Positions 51,901 through 63,735 of a stretch of 64,000 bases of DNA are shown here, in pieces. The position numbers were made by a program, and so were the translations under genes. Position 1 is the first letter of the stretch, and each line of letters starts with the position of its first letter. Source of the DNA: Spirodela intermedia (Eukaryota; Streptophyta; Magnoliopsida; Alismatales; Araceae); contig LR746274.1 in assembly GCA_902729315.2 (NCBI GenBank), forward strand, positions 806,001 to 870,000. Direction: 5' to 3'. The notes below the pieces were generated by a model. The model had not been told where the DNA came from. It searched no databases and worked only from the letters and a program-made list of their open reading frames with translations.

Positions 51901-52418
51901 GAGTTTTCACAAATTCTTGTGATGCTCGACATGAAACATTGCCGCGCCTATCCATCTAAGGTTTTGAGGATTTATTCGAAGATGACACCTGCTTCTTTCT
52001 TCTATTCTCATAGTTTAGTCCTCATATTAACATGTGGAACCCCATGATTTGGTAATTATCATATTTGTCAGCCTAAGATAGATACCACGATATGTTCATC
52101 CAATATTAATCATGTATTATTCTTTGTTAATTACTCTTTTTAACCTGAAAATATTTATAGAGCTTCCCCCACCCCTCTCCCCCCCCTTTTTTTTTTTCCT
52201 CCCATAATTGTGGCGATTGTGATGCTCTGTGTCCCTTCCTGCTGTCAAAACCCTAGCTTTCTGCCAAGGATCACCAGCGCTTCCAAGCCTCGTATGCAAC
52301 TCTGCTTAAAGCACACATGGACGCTCTGAAGAAGAGGGAGCGCAAAGACAAGAAGAGAACCATCGATGGAGAGAAGAAACCAGTGGATTCGAAGAAGCCC
52401 AGCCATGGCAAGTCTTGA
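48933..52418 (+). CDS. SRP14: Signal recognition particle 14 kDa subunit SRP14
   Basis: SRP14 forms the Alu domain of SRP with SRP9 and the 5' part of SRP RNA, pausing translation until the ribosome reaches the ER. Four coding exons join: 48933-48935 (only the ATG), 49524-49617, 49757-49866 and 52257-52418, giving 122 residues. The reading VLLQPDPFLNELTSMY, GSVWVTLKR, IEYRCLVRATDGKR and SAKDHQRFQASYATLLKAH is the SRP14 fold. The tail is rich in Lys and Arg (KKRERKDKKR) and ends HGKS. The initiator is the last codon before a GT donor, and the second exon starts V-L-L-Q as in other plants. Intron 3 is 2.39 kb and holds a 116-bp tandem repeat. Upstream site II motifs fit a housekeeping gene. Confidence 0.96.
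50998..51200. repeat. 116-bp tandem duplication in SRP14 intron 3
   Basis: Copy 1 begins GAGCCCCCAACTACC at 50998 and copy 2 at 51114. Copy 2 lacks about 30 bp of the middle and ends in the same GTCAATGAAGTGAAGTGA. A minus-strand open frame starts within it (50818-51123). Confidence 0.85.
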
Positions 52419-52750
52419 TTGGTAGCAAACATGTTTGTGAGCGAATTTCCTTTGATTTCTTAAAAACTTTCCATTTTTGTAGTCTTGCCGCCTTGAGAAG
52501 CTCATTGCTTGAATATATATATCTGAGATGAGCATAGTGAAAGAACATTGATGGCCTGGGCTTGGCGTATAAATTTTGCCTTTTTCCTTTTAAAGTAATG
52601 CCTTGGATCATTCTTTGCCTTGACCCAGTTGTTATACTCTTTCCCATGCTCGTAGTATCAATACCGTACATAATCGGATTTGAGGAGTCTCCTGATTACT
52701 ATGCTGTGGGCTACTATAATACGCACTCCCTTGTTTTTTCTTAGAGAGAG

Positions 52751-52795
<45 letters not shown>

Positions 52796-53068
52796 GCGTT
52801 TTTTTCGTAGAATGACTCAGACACGGGGGTTATATATCTCCTCGCAAAAATTCTGAGGGGCAGCGTCTCATCTAACCCAGGAAGCAGCTCATTTTGTGAA
52901 GAATGAAGATAAGAATGCGATTCAATGATGAAACCTTTATTAAAATATAAAAAAAGGGTGAAGCTCATACAGTAGAGATGCACATATTCCCTGGAGAAAA
53001 AGAAAAACTTAAGACCGAACATGCCCACCACTGGCCCATGTAGCTTCAATAGACTAACTTCCAAGCTC

Positions 53069-53102
<34 letters not shown>

Positions 53103-53120
53103 TAATAGATAGGTAGATAT

Positions 53121-53157
<37 letters not shown>

Positions 53158-53880
53158 AGCAGCAGCAGCAAAATAATAATGGTCGTTTAAACGGTGGAAA
53201 AAAACCCTAAAAATGTAAAAAGCGAGACAAAATATTTCAGGATCAGACCTTAATTTTGACATCAAATTCTGCAAATGGGAAAAATGGACTTATTCAAGAT
53301 CAAGGAGATGAATGGGATGCTAAATGCACCAAGATTTTGGATTCAAGAACTAGCAGTCTAATGTAGTTCAATGTAGTTAGCACCTACATCCTCACGATGG
53401 CCACATGCCAACTCAATGTATGCATGACACCAAGAACTGTTCTGCATACCAAGTCAACTGCTACCAGCTCCAGTTGTCCAGCTCGATTAATGCAGGATCA
53501 ATCGCTGTCCTTTCCGCAAAGAATGGCAAAACATGTAGTCACAGACTATTTGTTTAATACAATTACTAGTTTGATTTGAACTCATCATAAATTTATTATT
53601 CACAAATGGAATGTTTGACGTGTGAGAGTTGCGATATATATTATCTTTTAAGGAAACTTGGAGGTGGACGTGTGAAACTCAGGGCGTTGACGAGCCGCCT
53701 CCTCACATTTGGTAGAACATAATGATAATCCTGAGAGTGAAAGCATCAGACCCAGCTTTTCTTATTTAATGAAAGCGCATGCTATTGATTTGAAGCAAAG
53801 TCAACGACGAGACCATCAAACCCACACAGATCGGCCCTTATCGTGTTAGGTTGTCTCTAACACCTTACTGGGGCCTGTCT
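52419..53880. other. Intergenic: SRP14 3' flank and chitinase 1 3' flank
   Basis: No gene is supported. 52419 to about 52600 should be the SRP14 3' UTR. From about 52599 the sequence belongs to the duplicated chitinase unit and has a counterpart at 57453-57920. 53200-53560 has a counterpart at 62540-62830 but none beside chitinase 2. Microsatellites: (TC) at 52755-52793, (GA) at 53071-53098 and 53123-53156. A small repeat TTGTCTCTAACACCTTA overlaps the chitinase 1 stop. Confidence 0.6.
52755..52793. repeat. (TC)n microsatellite in duplicated unit A
   Basis: Pure TC run of 39 bp; the matching place in unit B (near 57600) has no such run. Confidence 0.92.
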
Positions 53881-54783
53881 CTAACACCTTAGGTTGTCTC
53901 CCGGTGCAACGCCAAGCTGGTTGCAGTAGTCGGTGTAGTACTCCACCCGAGCGGTCACGGTGGCCGGGTTGCCGCCGTCGCACTCTAGCGCCCCGTTGAT
54001 GGCCCGGATGGTCGCCCCGAACCCCTCGCCGGAGACTATCCGCGAGTGCACGTTGTTCATCCAGAACCACAGCGACGTCTTGAACGCCACCAGGGGGTCC
54101 TCCGCCACTGTCTCCGGCGAGCCCAGTCCGTCGAAGCCGATGCTCTCTCCGGCGGGGCCGTAGTTGAAGTTCCACGAGAGCTGGAGCGGTCCCCGGCCGT
54201 AATATCCCTTCCCGGGGACACACAGGTACTGAGTGTTCTCCTCGTCGCAGTAATCCTTGCTGGGGCCGTTTATCTCCTCAATGTAGCAGAAACCTACAAA
54301 ACCCAGCAATCAAAGCTGCCCTCAGACTGAAGAAGACTCTTTTGTGGAGTAGCAGGAGGAGAGCTCACTACCGGTCTCGTGGGTAACGTGGGCAAAGAAG
54401 GCGGCGATCTCGCGCTTGGAGTCGTCCTCCGTGCCCTCCGTGCCGAAACCCGGGAAGGAGCCGAGAGCTTGGAGGAAGACGGAGCGGGAGTAGAAGTTCT
54501 TCCCGGGGCAATCGGGGGCGACCTCGTTGGTGATGCCGTTGAAGAAGGCCTCCGTGACGATGTCCGATACGACAACGGGGTTGGTCGGCGGCGTGGCATC
54601 GCAGGGCCCCTCCTGGCAGCCGGTGCCGCAATACTCGGAGCCGGTGCCGCAGTAGCCCCAGCGGCTGCAGCAGAGGTCCGAGGAGCACTCGCAGTTCTGC
54701 GCGGCGGTGGAGTCCAGGAAGAACACGGCAAGGGCCGCCACGAGCAGGGCGAGGCTGACCAGACGCAGGCCGTGGGGTGCCAT
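53881..54783 (-). CDS. Class IV chitinase (GH19), copy 1
   Basis: This secreted endochitinase would cleave beta-1,4 linkages of chitin in fungal walls or insect cuticle. Two exons, 54369-54783 and 53881-54293, give 275 residues. An N-terminal signal peptide (1-28, ends STAA) precedes [17 protein letters not shown], the eight-cysteine hevein-type chitin-binding domain. A short Pro-Thr hinge (DATPPTNP) follows, then the GH19 catalytic domain, with the first catalytic Glu in AHVTHETGS and the second in CYIEEINGP, plus [19 protein letters not shown]. Deletions relative to class I give the class IV length. The donor used is GTGAGC after GGT-A; the earlier GT at 54371 would drop one residue and is less likely. 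One residue is unusual: NTQYLC where NTQYPC is typical. The promoter is duplicated, and the gene lies in unit A. Confidence 0.95.
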
Positions 54784-54809
54784 GAGGAAGAGGAGACTGA
54801 GAATAGAAG

Positions 54810-55145
54810 GATGCTCTGGTTGCTGTTTATGTAGGCAGGCCAGATGATAGGAGGAGGGCGAGGCCCTGAGTTGACCTGTTTTGCCCTGAGAACGGGTCAA
54901 TACTCTGACTTTTCTTTCTTGCAGATTATCCACTGCTGTCCCAATAGAATGTGGTCGAGTGATGACTGTCCCAATAGAACGATGCTCTGGTTGCTGGTTA
55001 TGCAGGCAAGATGATTGGGGGGGTGAGGTGGAAGGCTCTGGGTTTGTCCGGAGGACTGGTCAACCTTCTGACTTTGCTTTCCGGCGGATTATCCGCTGCC
55101 GTCTCACTGGAATATGGTTGAGTGATGACAAAGTCGCAGTTGAAG
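54810..55145 (-). promoter_or_regulatory. 171-bp tandem duplication of the chitinase 1 promoter
   Basis: GATGCTCTGGTTGCTG occurs at 54810 and again at 54981. Both copies carry a W-box-type site (TTGACC at 54874, GGTCAA at 55057), a TTCTGACTTT-like block and an ATTATCCxCTGC block. Chitinase 2 has a single such block at 58889-59070. The duplication doubles the W-box content just upstream of the start codon; pathogen-responsive WRKY control is inferred. Confidence 0.8.
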
Positions 55146-57930
55146 GCTCCCTGTTAGACTTTTGATTTTAATTTGAGAAGTAAATATTTATTCTTAGTTT
55201 TAATTTGAGAAAACTGTGGAACATAACACCAAGTTGGACGTAATTCTTGCTTTTATTTTGTTTTTAACATAAAATATTATTATGTTAAAATTCATAAATA
55301 CGACAATGATTTTAATAATAAAATATTATATTATCATTTCACACGTCAAGGTCTTACGTCTCTCGATCTACTTACGTATCATGCAACATAGCACAAGAGA
55401 CCAGATAATGAAAGAGTGCTGATATGGCCCATCAACAATAATGGCTACACGCCTTATTTATGGCTCGTATTGATCAGACTCGGCCCTTGTTGACCAGTCA
55501 TTTATGATATTGAAGAATTGCGCATTGGCAAGGGCTCCACGGATCAGATCTAGACTCATAGCTCTACCCCTGTTGAGCCATGACCACGCCCACTCCACCA
55601 CGGCGTTTCGAGAAGACTTACCTCTTGTGCAAGGAAGAAGAGGGTGCTGTTGGGTGAGGTATGGACGCCATAAGGCTAGTGCTTGCCGATCTTTGACTTT
55701 TGGGAACTAGAGGCGGCTCTTCCTCAAGGAGACTTTCACGGCACTACTTTTCGAACCAGACAGTCGATAGAGAATCTGAATTGCCGCCGCCACTCTTCAA
55801 TTAGGGTCAATGAAGAAGCAGTCAATTAGATGATGTTTCTAGATGTTAAATCGATGACTCTCTGTCCTCGTGGACATGGAGTGTATGGGTGGATATGTGG
55901 ACAAGTGGTCTAAGTTTTTGAACTTGTCAATTGTTGCCAATGCAAGGGATCGTAAGAATATTTTCCTTGACACGTAAACATTGCTTGCCAATTGTATGCT
56001 CAGCTCTCTCTCTCTCTTTCTCTCTCTTGCTGTTTATGAAACAGTTCTAGTTTTAATATTTAAAAATTATATACAGGGATAAATTAATAGTTTTATATTA
56101 CTGTGTTTAGGCCGGTTAAATATAAATATATTGAAAATATCTAATTCTAACACTTAGTAAAGAACAAGAAGATTTTTAGACCATTTTTAAGTCTTATTTA
56201 TCTATTCTTTTGTTCAAAAGGTGGATCTTTGTAACGATAATTACACTTATCAGTATAATTGTGTGGCAAGTATCATATTGTTGCTAGATTATACAAATAT
56301 TTTACTAAGTAATCATGATTTGTTGCTTTCAAAATTTGTCATTACTTGTTTGTGCGAAGTGAGTAGAGTCAAGAGTCAACTCACTTGGTATAAAGATGAT
56401 TAAGACATAAGAACCATGACTTATTTATGAAAAATACAAAAAATACTGGATTTGATGAGGTCATGAAAAATACGTATATTGATTCATATATTGTCTTGTG
56501 TATTGCTTTAGAATTTGATAGAGTTCTACATCTAATTTTTATATACTGAAATATTATTCTTGTTAGTCCTTGTTGTTCCACAATGCAACTCCTTTTGTAA
56601 ATATATTAACATTGATATCTTATCTTATTCTACATCATAAACTTCATGCATTAAAATACTATGTTTGATACACCAAGTTAAACACATTATTGCCAAAATT
56701 GATGGCTTATTTATTTTCACTAAGATATTAATCTTGATATACTATGTTGTTCTCTAACAAAAAAATTATATATGAATTTAAAACTTGATGTATTATGTCG
56801 CTCTATGATTGAAACTTTATATATTAAAGTATTATGTTTAATAAAATTCATTATTATTCAATGTGAATCTCTCATATGGTAAAATATTAATTTTGATGCA
56901 TTTTATTATTATAAAATCTCAACTTGATATATTAGGAATTTTATCTTTGTTATTGATATGTTATTTTATAATGCAAGCTTCTTACACAAAAATTTTAGCT
57001 CTAATGTATTGCACTATTTTGTGACGCAAACTTGATATTAATAAAATATTTTCATTTATGTAAAGTGATATGCAAAAAAATAAAATGAATGACTTTTTTT
57101 GCAGTTTCATACTTTTGTCAACTTTAAAAGTTACTTAGGTCTCCAAAGTTAAAAAAAGGCAATAATTCAGTATATTATCAACTAGGCTTTTGGCAGCTTC
57201 TCAATACCCATTAGAATGGCCACAATTTATTATTAGACCATACTTTTTTGAGTATTTCAAGCACGAATTTTAAAGATGAGTTAATTTTTTCCTATAGAGA
57301 GATTAACCCTACCAACATTAAAGAGGAGATTACGTATACTAAAAACATCATATCATGTTAATGCATTGAAAGCTGCGGCTACAAGATAATATTTCATCTC
57401 TCCTAACATCTGTGCACTCAAACTAGCCACAAGCTAAGTATGTGTGAACTATGGCTTGGATCATTGTTTGCGTTTGGTCTGCTTATTATATTCTTTCTCA
57501 TGCTCGTAGTACCAATATAGAACACAACTGGATTTGTGGAGTCTTTTGATTATTATGCTGTCGGCAACTATTATACGCTCTCCCTTGGTTTCTTAGAGGG
57601 AGAAATCTATTACTATGCGTTTATTTCGTACAATGACTCAAATCCAAGGGTCAAATATCAGCCTCTCAAAACTTTTTAGGGGCAGCATCTCATTTAACCA
57701 AGAAACTGCTCATTTTGTTAACAATAATAATGATAAAAATGCGATTCAATGATAAAACCTTTATTAAAATATAAATAAATGCAGCCCACACGGTAGAGAC
57801 GCACAAATTCCCTAAGGAAAAAAAAAGACAGAACATGTTCACCACCTGCCTAAACGGCTGCAATAGACTGCAACTTCCAAGCCTGAGAGAGAGAGAGAGA
57901 GAGAGAGAGAATAAAAAAGTTACCATCTTT
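55146..57930. other. Intergenic AT-rich spacer between chitinases 1 and 2
   Basis: No gene is supported. The spacer is AT-rich, with many short degenerate ATTAA/TATTA runs and CTCTCT tracts at 56003-56029. It is alignable with 59150-61546 after chitinase 2, showing it was duplicated along with the genes. 57453-57920 repeats the SRP14 3' flank. A (GA) run lies at 57889-57911 just downstream of the chitinase 2 stop. Confidence 0.6.
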
Positions 57931-60900
57931 CTAACACCTTAGGTTGTCTCCCGGTGCAACGCCAAGCTGGTTGCAGTAGTCGGTGTAGTACTCCACCCGA
58001 GCGGTCACGGTGGCCGGGTTGCCGCCGTCGCACTCTAGCGCCCCGTTGATGGCCCGGATGGTCGCCCCGAACCCCTCGCCGGAGACTATCCGCGAGTGCA
58101 CGTTGTTCATCCAGAACCACAGCGCCGTCTTGAACGCCACCAGGGGGTCCTCCGCCACTGTCTCCGGCGAGCCCAGTCCGTCGAAGCCGATGCTCTCTCC
58201 GGCGGGGCCGTAGTTGAAGTTCCACGAGAGCTGGATCGGTCCCCGGCCGTAATATCCCTTCCCGGGGACACACGGGTACTGAGTGTTATTCTCGTCGCAG
58301 TAATCCTTGCTGGGCCCGTTGATCTCCTCTATGTAGCAGAAACCTGCAAAACCCAGCAATCGAAGCGGCGTCAGCAACGGCGGCGGCAGATAGAAGAACG
58401 ATCTTTTGTGGAGCAACAGGAGGAGCACTCACTGCCGGTCTCGTGGGTAACGTGGGCGAAGAAGGCGGCGATCTCGCGCTTGGAGTCATCTTCCGTGCCC
58501 ACCGTGCCGAAACGAGGGTAGGAACCGAGGGCCTGGAGGAAGGCGGAACGGGAGTAGAAGCTCTTCCCGGCGCAGTCGGCGGCGGCCTTACCGATGATGC
58601 CGTTGAAGAAGGCCTCCGTGACGATGTCCGACACGACGACGGCGTTGGTCGGAGGCGGGGCCTCGCAGGGCCCCTCCTGGCAGCCGGTGCCGCAGTAGTC
58701 GGAGCCGGTGCCGCAGTAGCCCCAGCGGCTGCAGCAGAGGTCCGAGGAGCACCCGCAGTTCTGCGCAGCGGCGGAGTCCAGGAAGAGCCCGGCGAACGCC
58801 GCCGCGAGCAGGGCGAGGATGAGCAGACGCAGGCCGTGGGGCGCCATGGAAGGGGAGACTGAGAATAGAATGGTGCCTGCTGCAGACTCGGGGATGCTCT
58901 GGTCGCTGTTTAAATAGGCCACATGAAGGGGGAGGTCGGCGGGGGAGGAAGGCTTCGAGTTGACCAGTTTTGCCCGGAGAACGGGTCCAACCTTCTGACT
59001 TTCCTTTCGACAGATTATCCGCTACCGTCCAACTTGAATATGGTTGACCGATAAAAAGTCACAATTGAAGACTCCCTGGTTAGACTTATTGTTGAGTTAC
59101 GTGGGAATTTGGCAGCCGCAGGGACGACTCTCTGGGTCAGAACATCCTTGATGGAATGAAATATATACTTATTCTTTATTTATATAGGAGAAAAGAGTCC
59201 GACATAACAGAAAGTTGGACGTAATTCTTGTTTTTATTATGTTTAATATCTATATATATATTATCATCTTAATATTCATCATACGTCAATAATTAAAAAA
59301 ATAAATTATTATATTTTCCTTTCATGCATCAAGATCTTCGATGTCTTAATCTGCTTACATTGAAAACGGACTCACAACCCCCATTGCGACATCGCACATG
59401 AGACTCGTAATGAAGACTGCTGATATGATCCATTAAAAATAAAGTTTACAAGCCCATTTATGGTACATGTTGACCAGACTCGGCCCTTGTTGACTAATCA
59501 CTCTGCCCACTCTACCACATGCCCTATCGAGGTTTCAAAGGGTAGAAGAGGGTGTTGCCACGTGAGGCAGGGGCGCCATAAGACTATAGAGGAGAGAGGG
59601 TAATCTAGATGGCCACTGCATCAAGGCCGGCTTTTCGGCTTCTGATCAAAGCCTAGAACAACAAGCACAATGAGGGTAAGTAATCGCGCATCTTGAATTG
59701 ATTTGCATAAAAGTCCTTGCCAATTGTTGACTTTTGGGAACTAGAGGTAGCTCTTCCTCAAAGAAACTTCAGGGGCACTATTTTTCGAACCAAACAGTCA
59801 ATATAGGATCTGAGGTGCTGCCACCACTGGTCAGCTAGGATCAATGAGACGCAGTCAACTAGACCATTTTTCTAGAAGTGATAAAGTCGATGACTCTTCC
59901 CATGTGCCTATGGATTATGGGTGGATATGTGGACAAGTGGTCTAAGTTTTTGACATTGTCAATTGTGGCCTATCCATGGGATCCTAAGCTTGTTTTTCCT
60001 TGACATGTATGCACCGTGGGTCAGTTGTATTCTCATCTCTCTCTCTCTCTCTCTTGCTGGTTTGTAGAACGATCCTAATTTCAATGCTAACAAACTATAT
60101 ACAAGGGGCAAATTCATAATTTTATACTACTATATTTATGCTGAGTATATATAGATATATCAGAAACATGTTACTTTAACATTTTGTAAAGGACCATAAA
60201 TTTTAGACTATTTTAAAGATTTTTTATCCTTTCTTATGTTCAAGAGGTGAGTCTTTGCAAGAAAATTTTGCATATTTATAGCAATCAAGACACCACATGA
60301 GGATTTAATGATAATTTTAATTATCAGTATAGTTGTGCGGCGATTCATCTATTGTTACCTGATTATACAAATCTTTTAGAAAGTTTCATAGGTAATCACG
60401 ATTGGTTGCTTTCAAAATTTTATGTCTTTGCTTCTTTGTACGAAGTGAGTAGACTCAAGAGTCAAGTTAGTTGGCATAGAGATGATTAATACATAATAAC
60501 TAGTAGTTATTTATGAAAAAAATACATAAAACATTGGATTTAAGACAGGGGTAAATTAATAAACATTAAACATTGAGATATGTTGACTGATATATTGTCT
60601 TGTGTGTTGCTTTAGAATTTGATAGAGTTGTACATCAAACTTTTATATACTAAAGCATTGTTCTTGTTATGCTTTGCTGTTCCACATTGCAACTCCTTAC
60701 GTATAGATATATTAACAGTGATATCTTATGTTATTCTACAATATAAATTTCATACATTAAAATATTATGCTTAATACACAGTTAAACACACTACTCCTAA
60801 ATTCAATACTTATGTTCAATAAATTATTTGTTTTCACTGAAATATTAATCTTAGTATATTATGTTACCTTCCAACACAACAATTTATGTATGAACATTTA

Positions 60901-61546
60901 AAATTTGACGTATTATATTGCTTTATGATTGAAACTTTATGTATTAAAGTATTATGCTTAATACACTATATTATTTTGAAATGTAAATCTCCCATATAGT
61001 AAAGTAGTAATTTTAATGCATTTTATCATTCTAAAATGTCAACTAGATATATTAGGAATTTTATCTATAATGCAAGTTTCTTACACAAATATTAGCTATA
61101 ATGCATTGCACTTTTTGCCACATAAACTTGACACAATAAAATATTGTCATTTACTTGTAGTGTTATTCTACAAAATAGAATGAATGAATTTTTTGTCATT
61201 TCATACTTCTGTCAACCTGGAAAGTTACTTGGGTTTTCAAAACTCAACAAAAGACAATAATGCAGTAGAATATCAACTAGGCATTGAGCAGCTTGTATTA
61301 TCCATTTGAACAACAACAAATTGTTGTTAGAAGTAATTTTTGAATATTTCAAGATCAATTTCTAAAGAGGAGTTATATGTTGCCTTATAGAGAGATTAAC
61401 AATACCAACATTGAAGAGGAAACCATATACCTTAAAAACATCAGTTTCATATCAAAGAATTGAAAGCTGCTACTGTAAGATAAGGTTCCATCTCTCCAGA
61501 CATCTATGAACTGAAAAAAGTAACGAGCTAAGTATGTGTGAACTAT
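57453..61546. repeat. Chitinase tandem duplication unit B
   Basis: Unit B starts with CTTGGATCATTG (57453) and ends at TATGTGTGAACTAT near 61546. It contains chitinase 2. Relative to unit A it lacks about 0.7 kb immediately downstream of the gene (the counterpart of 53160-53880). Confidence 0.85.
57931..58847 (-). CDS. Class IV chitinase (GH19), copy 2
   Basis: Two exons, 58433-58847 and 57931-58343, give 275 residues. The signal peptide (1-28, ends SAAA) is followed by the hevein-type domain [17 protein letters not shown], a hinge EAPPPTNA, and the GH19 domain with catalytic glutamates in HVTHETGS and [15 protein letters not shown] here is the usual form. Exon 2 is nearly identical to copy 1 (8 differences in 413 nt by eye, one of them in the 304 nt nearest the stop), but exon 1 differs at several dozen sites, including many residue changes. 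The TATA-like TATTTAAA lies about 65-75 bp upstream of the ATG on the minus strand. The donor is GTGAGT, and it is an intact gene. Confidence 0.96.
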
Positions 61547-61863
61547 TTTATCTTATTTTCTATTATTTGTGCTTTAGTTTTGTGTGTGCACAAATTAACT
61601 TGTGACTTTAGAAAAACGTTTTGAGAACATGTGAGCTAATTAGGGCTCCAGATATTGTGCAGGCTAGTGAAAGCTTTAATGTTAAATATATTCATGAAAA
61701 CTAAGAGCACGGTTCCTATTTTATCACATTTACTAAATATAGTGTACAGACTTAGTTAGTTAGTGATGAATAAGTAGAAAACTATAAATTAGGTATAAAT
61801 TCAGAAACCTAACTGATTTAAGATCTTCATATTTCTCGTAGTTTTCCAAAATCTACATCCCTC

Positions 61864-61947
<84 letters not shown>

Positions 61948-62519
61948 GGTGGAAATTAGTAGTGATCTTGATTAATGGGCCACCTAATAAAATTTGAGAC
62001 AACATAACACCCTGGGAAAATTCGTCACACCCAACTCTAGTCTAGTCCATTTTGGTGCATAAAATAGCTTGATGTCACCACTCTTTTGCAGATGTCCATC
62101 TACAAGTTTACAATTTTCATATTTTTTGAAATAATAAAATAAATATAAAAATAAAATTGGCTCATATTTTTGGTTTTGTTACTTGGGGTATGATAGACAG
62201 TTTTTTTTCAAACTCTAGTATAAGCATTGAAGCAAATGAATTGAGATCAAATAAAAGCAGATTTATCTTTACAAAATTTAAACTATAAGCACCAATAATG
62301 ACACTTGTGTTCTAGTTTTTGTTCATCTCTTTATACTATAAGGGAATCCTTGAATTATTTTTTGAGTTGAAATAAATGGTGAATATGAGAAATAATTCGC
62401 AGGAAAAACAATTTCTCTAGCATTCTTATACTAGAGTGGTGACATCTTAATATTATTTACTATAGTAGACATATGAAATAGCAGCAAAACAATTAATGGT
62501 AGTATAAATGAGGAGAAAA
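58848..62519. other. Intergenic: chitinase 2 promoter, unit B spacer and unique AT-rich DNA
   Basis: No gene is supported. 58848-59080 is the chitinase 2 promoter with TTGACC/GGTCAA motifs. 59150-61546 is the duplicate of the unit A spacer. 61547-62519 is not part of the duplication as far as I can see. It includes a (TA) run at 61866-61906, directly followed by a (GA) run at 61911-61946. Confidence 0.55.
61866..61946. repeat. (TA)n then (GA)n compound microsatellite
   Basis: 41 bp of TA followed within 5 bp by about 36 bp of GA with one interruption. Confidence 0.92.
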
Positions 62520-63735
62520 CTCTAAAGCTACTAAACGAGGTAAATCATTTCAAAATGAGACCTTAATTCTAACATCACATTCTTCAAATGGAAAAAATCT
62601 AATTATTCAAGATCAAGGAGATGCATAGGATGCTAAATGCATAAAAAATTTGGACTCAAGAATCAGAGGTTGAATGTGGTTCCATGTAGCTAGAAACCAT
62701 ATCCTCATGATGGCCACTTTCCAGCCCAACGTATGCATGAAACCAATAACTGTTCTGTATATCAAGTCAACCGCTACCAGCTCAATTAACGCAGGATCAA
62801 TCGCTGCCCTTTCCAAAGAGAAGGGCAATACAATTACTAGTTTAATCTGAACTCATAATATTATTCAGAAATGAAAATGTTGATGCGTAAGAGTTTCGAT
62901 ATCTATCATCTTATGAGGAAGCTTCGAGGTGCATGTGTGAAACTCAGGCTGTTGACAAGCCATCTTGTCATATTCGGTAGAACACAATAATAATCCTGAG
63001 GCTGAAAGCATGAGGGCCACCTTTTCTTGTTTAATGAAAGCACCAGTTGCTTAGATGAAAGCACCGCGATTTTTCTAAAAGTAAAGTGAACGAAAAGTTA
63101 AACAATGAGGATCCAAACACCGTTACTCTTGGAGCTTATAAACGCTACGTCGGACGATAGAAGGGGTGGTATCCCATCAACCGCAGCTGAATGGCGGATT
63201 TATTCCCTGATCCGGTGGGCTCATCAAGCGCTGCCCAACACTGACCGGTCCTTATTCATGGTATGGAAATGCACTCTCATGGGACCCTGTCTCTAGCACC
63301 TGAGGTTGCCTCCCGGTGCAACACCGAGCTGGTTGCAGTAGTTGATGTAGTAGCCCACTCGCGCGTTCACGGTGGCCGGGTTACGGCCGTTGCACTCCTG
63401 ATAGCCGTTGATGGTCCGTATGGTTTCCCTGAATCCCTGGCCAGACATTATCCTCTAGTGCACGTTAGTCATCCAGAACCACAACGACGCCCTGAAGGAC
63501 AGCAGAGGGTCTTTCGCCACTCTCTCCGGCGAGCCCAGTCCGTCGAAGCCGATGTTCTGTCCGGAGGGGCCGTAGTTGTAGTTCCACGACAGCTAGAGCC
63601 CCCGACCGTAGTATCCCTTCCCAGGAACACACGGCTACTGAGTTTTCGTCTTGTCGCAGTAGTCCCTGGTGGGGCCGCCTTTCTCCTCTATGAAGCAGAA
63701 ACCTGCAAGCCAGCAATCGAAGCCGCGTTAGCGAC
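62520..63735. repeat. Partial third copy of the chitinase unit
   Basis: 62540-62830 aligns with 53200-53560 (ATTCAAGATCAAGGAGATG, then CCATATCCTCATGATGGCCAC against CTACATCCTCACGATGGCCAC). 62860-63050 aligns with 53580-53790, and 63293-63735 aligns with chitinase exon 2 and its first intron bases. Homology stops at about 63735, where retroelement sequence begins. Confidence 0.8.
63293..63702 (-). pseudogene. Class IV chitinase pseudogene (exon 2 only)
   Basis: This is the second exon of a third chitinase copy, ending NLRC then stop like the others. Three in-frame TAG codons interrupt it: Tyr to stop in the NTQY motif, Gln to stop in the GPLQLSW motif (next to a 3-nt deletion), and Ser to stop in the NNVHS motif. 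Its length (410 nt) equals that of the intact exon minus this deletion. The 3' splice site remains. No first exon is found before the window ends; retroelement sequence follows about 35 bp into the intron. It is non-functional as read. Confidence 0.93.

Larger units (their letters stand above)
52599..57452. repeat. Chitinase tandem duplication unit A
   Basis: Unit A starts at CTTGGATCATT (about 52601), in the SRP14 3' flank, and ends at TATGTGTGAACTAT (about 57452), where the second CTTGGATCATT begins. It contains chitinase 1. Coding and noncoding DNA are both alignable with unit B, for example around 55920-56200 against 59945-60220. Boundaries are accurate to a few bases by eye. Confidence 0.85.

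Noticed and set aside
54369-54372. Alternative chitinase 1 donor at GTAGTG, three bases earlier on the coding strand.
   Set aside because: The GTGAGC donor gives the HETGSFCY junction, which matches copy 2 and the usual one-residue spacing in class IV chitinases.
53960-54834. Plus-strand open frames opposite the chitinase genes, also at 58010-58862 and 63263-63751.
   Set aside because: Antisense shadows of GC-rich chitinase exons; they change with the coding strand and lack independent conservation.
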